From assembly GCA_902495075.1 (NCBI GenBank), contig CABUVO010000031.1, forward strand, positions 1-46,787: a stretch of 46,787 bases of DNA, given 5' to 3'. Below are positions 43,438 through 46,787 of the stretch, one piece after another. The stretch's first letter is position 1, and each line of letters starts with the position of its first letter. The DNA comes from an uncultured Porphyromonadaceae bacterium (lineage in GTDB: Bacteria; Bacteroidota; Bacteroidia; Bacteroidales; Muribaculaceae). The translations under genes were made by a program, and so were the position numbers. Below the pieces are notes generated by a model. That model saw only the letters and a program-made list of their open reading frames with translations, did no database searches and had not been told where the DNA came from.

Positions 43438-46232
43438 TTTCCAAGCTTCTCTTTTAGGAATTGTCCCGTGTATGATTCCTTTATTTCTGCAACCTGTTCT
43501 GGAGTGCCTTGCGCTACAACGCTGCCACCCGCATCTCCTCCTTCGGGACCAATATCAATGAGCCAGTCCGCAGATTTTATCATGTCCATGTTGTGCTCGA
43601 TGATAATTACAGTATTTCCTTTTTCCACAAGTCTGTTCAAGGATTTAAGGAGTGTGGAGATATCATGAAAGTGTAGACCAGTTGTGGGTTCATCGAAGAT
43701 AAACATCGTGTGTTCCTGCTTATCCATAGATATGTAATATGCAAGTTTCACACGCTGGTTTTCACCGCCTGAAAGTGTAGAGGAGGATTGACCAAGTTTT
43801 ATATATCCGAGTCCTACATCCTGCAACGGTTGCAACTTCTTGATTATCTTTTTCTCTTGCGAACCATTTGTTTCTGATAAAAACTCGATTGCCTGGTTCA
43901 CGGTCATTTCAAGAAAATCATAGATGTTCTTTCCGCGATATTCAACGTCAAGAACCTCCTGTTTGAACCGCTTTCCATGACATACATCGCAAGGAACTTC
44001 GATATCAGCCATAAACTGCATGGGGATGGTTATTGTGCCTTCACCTTTGCATTCCTCGCATCTTCCCCCCTCTGTATTGAACGAGAAATATGCCGGTGTG
44101 AATCCCATCTGCTTTGAAAGCTGCTGATCGGAAAAGAGTTTACGTATCTCATCATAAGCTTTGAGATAAGTAGCCGGATTACTCCGGGATGATGTGCCGA
44201 TCGGATTCTGATCAACAAACTCTATGGCTTTGATACTGCTGACGTCGCCACCCAAGGATCGATGTGTGCCGGGAATTTCTCCGGGTTCACCGAGTGCCCT
44301 TACAATAGCTTTATAAAGTATTTCCCTTACGAGTGTTGATTTTCCGCTGCCGCTCACTCCCGACACAACTGTCATGACACCAAGAGGGAACTTGACATCA
44401 ATATTCTTAAGGTTGTTTTCTGCCGCGCCTATAACTTCCACATATTGTTTCCACGGACGTCTCAGTTTCGGAACAGGAATAGTTCTCTCTCCCCTCAGGT
44501 AATCTACGGTGTATGAGCCATTGGCATCCCCGCCCTTAAGGATTTCCTTTAAATTTCCTTTAAATACAATTTCCCCACCAAGACGCCCTGCATCGGGACC
44601 AATGTCAACAATCTCGTCAGCGGCGAGCATGATGTCTTCATCATGTTCAACAACTACGACAGTATTGCCAATCTTCTGAAGATTACGAAGCACGCGGATA
44701 AGTTTCTCGGTGTCGCGTGAATGTAGCCCGATACTTGGTTCATCAAGTATATAAAGCGATCCTACCAATGAACTGCCGAGAGAGGTGGCGAGATTGATTC
44801 GTTGGCTTTCACCTCCGGAAAGGGTGGATGACAGACGATCGAGTGTCAGGTATCCAAGTCCGACCTCATTGAGGAATCCTAACCGTTGGTTTATTTCCAT
44901 CAGAAGTCGCGCGGCAATCTTCTCATCGGTATCATTGAGCTTGATATTTCTGAAAAATTCAGCTATTTCCGAAACAGGCATCTTCACTAATTCGGTGATG
45001 GTTTTCCCCGCAACTTTTACATATTCCACATCTTTACGCAGACGAGAGCCGTGACATTCGGGACATGTGCTTTTGCCGCGATATCGAGCTTTCATCACGC
45101 GATACTGAATCTTATCCTGTCGGGAGTCTATCCATTTGAAGAAACCGTCGATGCCTTCCCAATGGCTGTTGCCGTGCCAAAGAAAATCTTTTTGAGCATC
45201 AGTGAGATCCATGTAGGGTGTGTGGATAGGGAAGTTGAAATGAGGTGCGATATGAATGAGATGATTTTTCCATTCATTCATCTTGTCGCCGTTCCAGCAT
45301 TTCACTGCATTCTGATATATCGACAATGTTTTATTGGGGACAACCAAATCTTCGCTGATGCCGAGCACTTTTCCGAATCCTTCGCACACGGGACATGCAC
45401 CATAGGGATTATTAAAATTGAACATCAGGTCATTGGGTTCACGGAATTCGATGCCATCGGCAACAAATCGTTTTGAGAACTGATGTTCATGGGCGCCATC
45501 CTTGCCCCATATTTTTATGATGCATTCATCATGTCCTTCATAATATGCGGTTTCTACAGAATCGGTAAGACGTGAGATTTCATCCTTGTCGTCGGAAACG
45601 GAAAGACGGTCGATAAGAAGTCGGTATCCGAGTGAAGAGTCGGGTGTCCCTTTCTCCCGCAGATCGCTTATGGCAATAAACTCACCATCCTTTTCAAGAC
45701 GTGAGTATCCTTCTTTCAGATATATTTCCAATTGCTGGTCAAAGGTTCTGCTTTCAGGCACGCGGATATCTATAAGCACAGCCATGCGTGTGCCTTGAGG
45801 ATACGACAGGGCAGTCTTGACCATATCCTCAATACCATGTTTTTTAACTTCAAGGCCGCTGACAGGGGAATATGTGTGTCCCACGCGGGCGAATAGCATT
45901 CGAAGATAATCGTAAATCTCAGTAGCTGTGCCGACTGTGCTTCGAGGGTTACGCGTGTTTACCTTCTGCTCGATGGCTATTGCAGGGGGAAGCCCCTTGA
46001 TGTAATCGCATTCAGGTTTTGCCATACGACCGAGAAACTGTCGGGCATAAGCTGAAAGACTTTCGACGTAGCGTCGTTGACCTTCCGCATATAACGTGTC
46101 GAATGCCAGGGAAGACTTACCGCTTCCGCTGACACCGGTAACAACAATAAACTTATTGAGGGGCAAAGAAATATCTATATTTTTAAGATTATTAACTCTT
46201 GCTCCCTTTATGATGATGTTCTTCTCTTCCAT
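43434..46232 (-). CDS. uvrA: Excinuclease ABC subunit A
   Basis: Damage-sensing ATPase of nucleotide excision repair. It carries two ABC modules, the first with Walker A GVSGSGKS at 33-40 followed by the LAFDTLYAEGQRRYVESLSAYARQFL region, the second with GVSGSGKST in the C-terminal half; signature motifs are LSGGESQRINLA and LSGGENQRVKLAYY. Zinc-binding pairs are CPVCEGFG, CPECHGSR and CEECKGEG/CDVCHGKR. Length 932 aa is normal. The ATG at 46232 is the family start. A small lipoprotein gene overlaps its end. No clear -33/-7 promoter could be found just upstream, where AT-rich sequence and heptads lie instead. Confidence 0.97.
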   Translation of the reverse strand: MEEKNIIIKGARVNNLKNIDISLPLNKFIVVTGVSGSGKSSLAFDTLYAEGQRRYVESLSAYARQFLGRMAKPECDYIKGLPPAIAIEQKVNTRNPRSTVGTATEIYDYLRMLFARVGHTYSPVSGLEVKKHGIEDMVKTALSYPQGTRMAVLIDIRVPESRTFDQQLEIYLKEGYSRLEKDGEFIAISDLREKGTPDSSLGYRLLIDRLSVSDDKDEISRLTDSVETAYYEGHDECIIKIWGKDGAHEHQFSKRFVADGIEFREPNDLMFNFNNPYGACPVCEGFGKVLGISEDLVVPNKTLSIYQNAVKCWNGDKMNEWKNHLIHIAPHFNFPIHTPYMDLTDAQKDFLWHGNSHWEGIDGFFKWIDSRQDKIQYRVMKARYRGKSTCPECHGSRLRKDVEYVKVAGKTITELVKMPVSEIAEFFRNIKLNDTDEKIAARLLMEINQRLGFLNEVGLGYLTLDRLSSTLSGGESQRINLATSLGSSLVGSLYILDEPSIGLHSRDTEKLIRVLRNLQKIGNTVVVVEHDEDIMLAADEIVDIGPDAGRLGGEIVFKGNLKEILKGGDANGSYTVDYLRGERTIPVPKLRRPWKQYVEVIGAAENNLKNIDVKFPLGVMTVVSGVSGSGKSTLVREILYKAIVRALGEPGEIPGTHRSLGGDVSSIKAIEFVDQNPIGTSSRSNPATYLKAYDEIRKLFSDQQLSKQMGFTPAYFSFNTEGGRCEECKGEGTITIPMQFMADIEVPCDVCHGKRFKQEVLDVEYRGKNIYDFLEMTVNQAIEFLSETNGSQEKKIIKKLQPLQDVGLGYIKLGQSSSTLSGGENQRVKLAYYISMDKQEHTMFIFDEPTTGLHFHDISTLLKSLNRLVEKGNTVIIIEHNMDMIKSADWLIDIGPEGGDAGGSVVAQGTPEQVAEIKESYTGQFLKEKLGK

Positions 46233-46302
46233 TGTAAACTAATATCCCTTTATAACTAACAAATACCGCGCCAAATTGTATGATCGAGAAGATATAACTC
46301 AT

Positions 46303-46344
46303 AGGTAAAAAGTAAAAAGTGAGAAGTAAAAAGTGAGAAGTGAA
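46303..46344 (+). repeat. Purine-rich heptad tract with AATTGGC motif
   Basis: Six heptads (AGGTAAA, AAGTAAA, AAGTGAG, AAGTAAA, AAGTGAG, AAGTGAA) are followed directly by AAATTGGCATGACTC. The same order, heptads then AATTGGCATAACTC, occurs at 15166-15215. This is probably a partial copy of the same intergenic element. Confidence 0.75.
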
Positions 46345-46461
46345 AAATTGGCATGACTCTACAACATGAATTAACTTATATTTAGACGCCAAGGAGAGAA
46401 GGGCAAAGTTTGATTATTTAGCTTCTAAGCCATCATATAAGATTCCTTTAAATTCGCATCA

Positions 46462-46649
46462 GCCCTTGAAGAGGGCATATAATTATAACCCGGCATCGAC
46501 CGGGAGGTTCCGTAGGAAACGAACCGGTCGGTGTGGGGTAAGACCAATTAGCGTCAAACGGCATCGAAGATGTCGAATAGTATCCGAGCAAAATCTATTA
46601 ATCGACCTCTTCGAGGCCGCAGCGACGCGATTTGTGTCACCCCACACCG
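46462..46649. other. Hairpin-rich non-coding region
   Basis: A chain of short stems: GCCCT/AGGGC (46462-46476), CCCGG/CCGGG (46489-46504), GGTTC/GAACC (46506-46525), then an 11-bp long-range stem (46529-46539 with 46639-46649) enclosing two hairpins (46559-46575 and 46606-46616), the layout of a three-way junction. It matches no RNA class I know (not RNase P, tmRNA, 4.5S or tRNA). Either strand could be transcribed. It may be a structured RNA, or the GC-rich core of a repeat element. Short frames across it have no family resemblance. Confidence 0.5.
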
Positions 46650-46699
46650 GTTAAACATTATTTCATAAGTACAACCGTCCGGGATGACAGGTAGGTCGT

Positions 46700-46735
46700 A
46701 AAAAAGATAGCCGTCCAGATAATGGGCGGCTATTT
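46700..46735 (-). terminator. Terminator of the gene entering from the right
   Basis: ATAGCCGTCCA (46707-46717) pairs with TGGGCGGCTAT (46723-46733), loop GATAA, one G-T pair; on the minus strand it is followed by C and a six-T run. The stem includes the stop codon of the partial gene at 46730. Confidence 0.82.
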
Positions 46736-46787
46736 CTGCGATTTGTTCCACCGATCGGGAAGCAACTCCCGGTAGCTTTCAAGAGGG
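46730..46787 (-). CDS. C-terminal end of a protein (partial, unidentified)
   Basis: Only the last 18 residues are in the window (PLESYRELLPDRWNKSQK followed by TAG). The composition looks like a genuine protein end, and a terminator overlaps the stop codon as expected for a gene read leftward from outside. The product cannot be identified from so little. The frame is chosen because the other minus-strand frames lack a terminator-proximal stop. Confidence 0.5.
   Translation of the reverse strand, partial: PLESYRELLPDRWNKSQK

Noticed and set aside
46466..46654. Plus-strand frame of 62 codons across the hairpin-rich region
   Set aside because: Starts at TTG, is Arg-rich because of the GC-rich stems, and shows no recognisable domain.
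46554..46751. Minus-strand frame of 65 codons at the right edge
   Set aside because: It begins at GTG, runs through the terminator hairpin and the structured region, and overlaps the better-supported partial gene end at 46730.
1..46787. CRISPR array, prophage, integrase, transposase or tRNA genes
   Set aside because: No regularly spaced repeats with unique spacers, no phage or recombinase motifs in any frame, and no TpsiC/anticodon-arm pattern were seen.

Overview
The window looks like a core chromosomal segment of a Bacteroidales bacterium. The signs are promoters with the Bacteroidetes -7 element TAnnTTTG (often with TTTG 18-20 bases upstream), a fused FeoA-FeoB, two-subunit methylmalonyl-CoA mutase, an enlarged RodA, a lipoprotein DPP5-like peptidase, and few Shine-Dalgarno sequences. 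A Muribaculaceae-like relative is my guess from general character, not something I can prove. Gene content is overwhelmingly housekeeping. I see no phage, CRISPR array, insertion-sequence transposase, toxin-antitoxin, restriction or secretion locus.

Layout. 1-98: 3' end of a 5S rRNA and its terminator, so an rRNA operon enters from the left. 138-1913 (minus): small helical protein, PlsC-type acyltransferase, nitrilase-type amidase. 2215-5084 (plus): glycerol-1-phosphate dehydrogenase and a GlpT-like organophosphate transporter. 5249-10972 (minus): complete rod-shape operon mreB-mreC-mreD-mrdA-rodA. 11149-14957 (minus): gyrA and a TPR periplasmic protein. 14958-15688: a 730-base gene-free gap holding the gyrA promoter and a symmetrical ~390-bp inverted-repeat element. 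15689-18241 (plus): clpC. 18340-20781 (minus): feoAB. 20961-27151 (minus): uvrB-ygiQ-DPP5-like peptidase. 27350-29272 (plus): tpiA, SPOR protein, folE. 29258-30298 (minus): LacI-type regulator. 30451-32452 (minus): serC-serA. 32592-33605 (minus): mdh. 33721-35756 (plus): radA-ftsE. 35955-39955 (plus): mutA-mutB. 40024-43058 (plus): Yip1-like membrane protein, smpB, U32 peptidase-family protein. 43048-46232 (minus): uvrA and a small lipoprotein. 46233-46787: heptad repeats, a chain of hairpins, then the last 19 codons of a minus-strand gene with its terminator.

How the genes fit together. The strongest unit is the rod-complex operon: MreB filament, MreC/MreD, the PBP2 transpeptidase and the RodA glycosyltransferase. 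serC-serA give serine from 3-phosphoglycerate; tpiA, mdh and mutAB belong to central carbon flow including the succinate-propionate route typical of gut Bacteroidales. uvrA, uvrB and radA are DNA-repair genes in separate transcription units. mutAB and tpiA show visibly stronger codon bias (CGT, GGT, CTT, AAC) than neighbours such as rodA, suggesting high expression.

The most interesting things are non-coding: the composite inverted element at 15146-15536, a heptad-repeat module shared with 46303-46365, a heptad tract running from the smpB stop codon into the start of the next gene, a hairpin-rich region at 46462-46649, and an 18/20 identical palindrome near the starts of both feoAB and radA. 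Among proteins, the SerA-like enzyme lacks the canonical catalytic His, and MutA carries a Cys-rich insertion.
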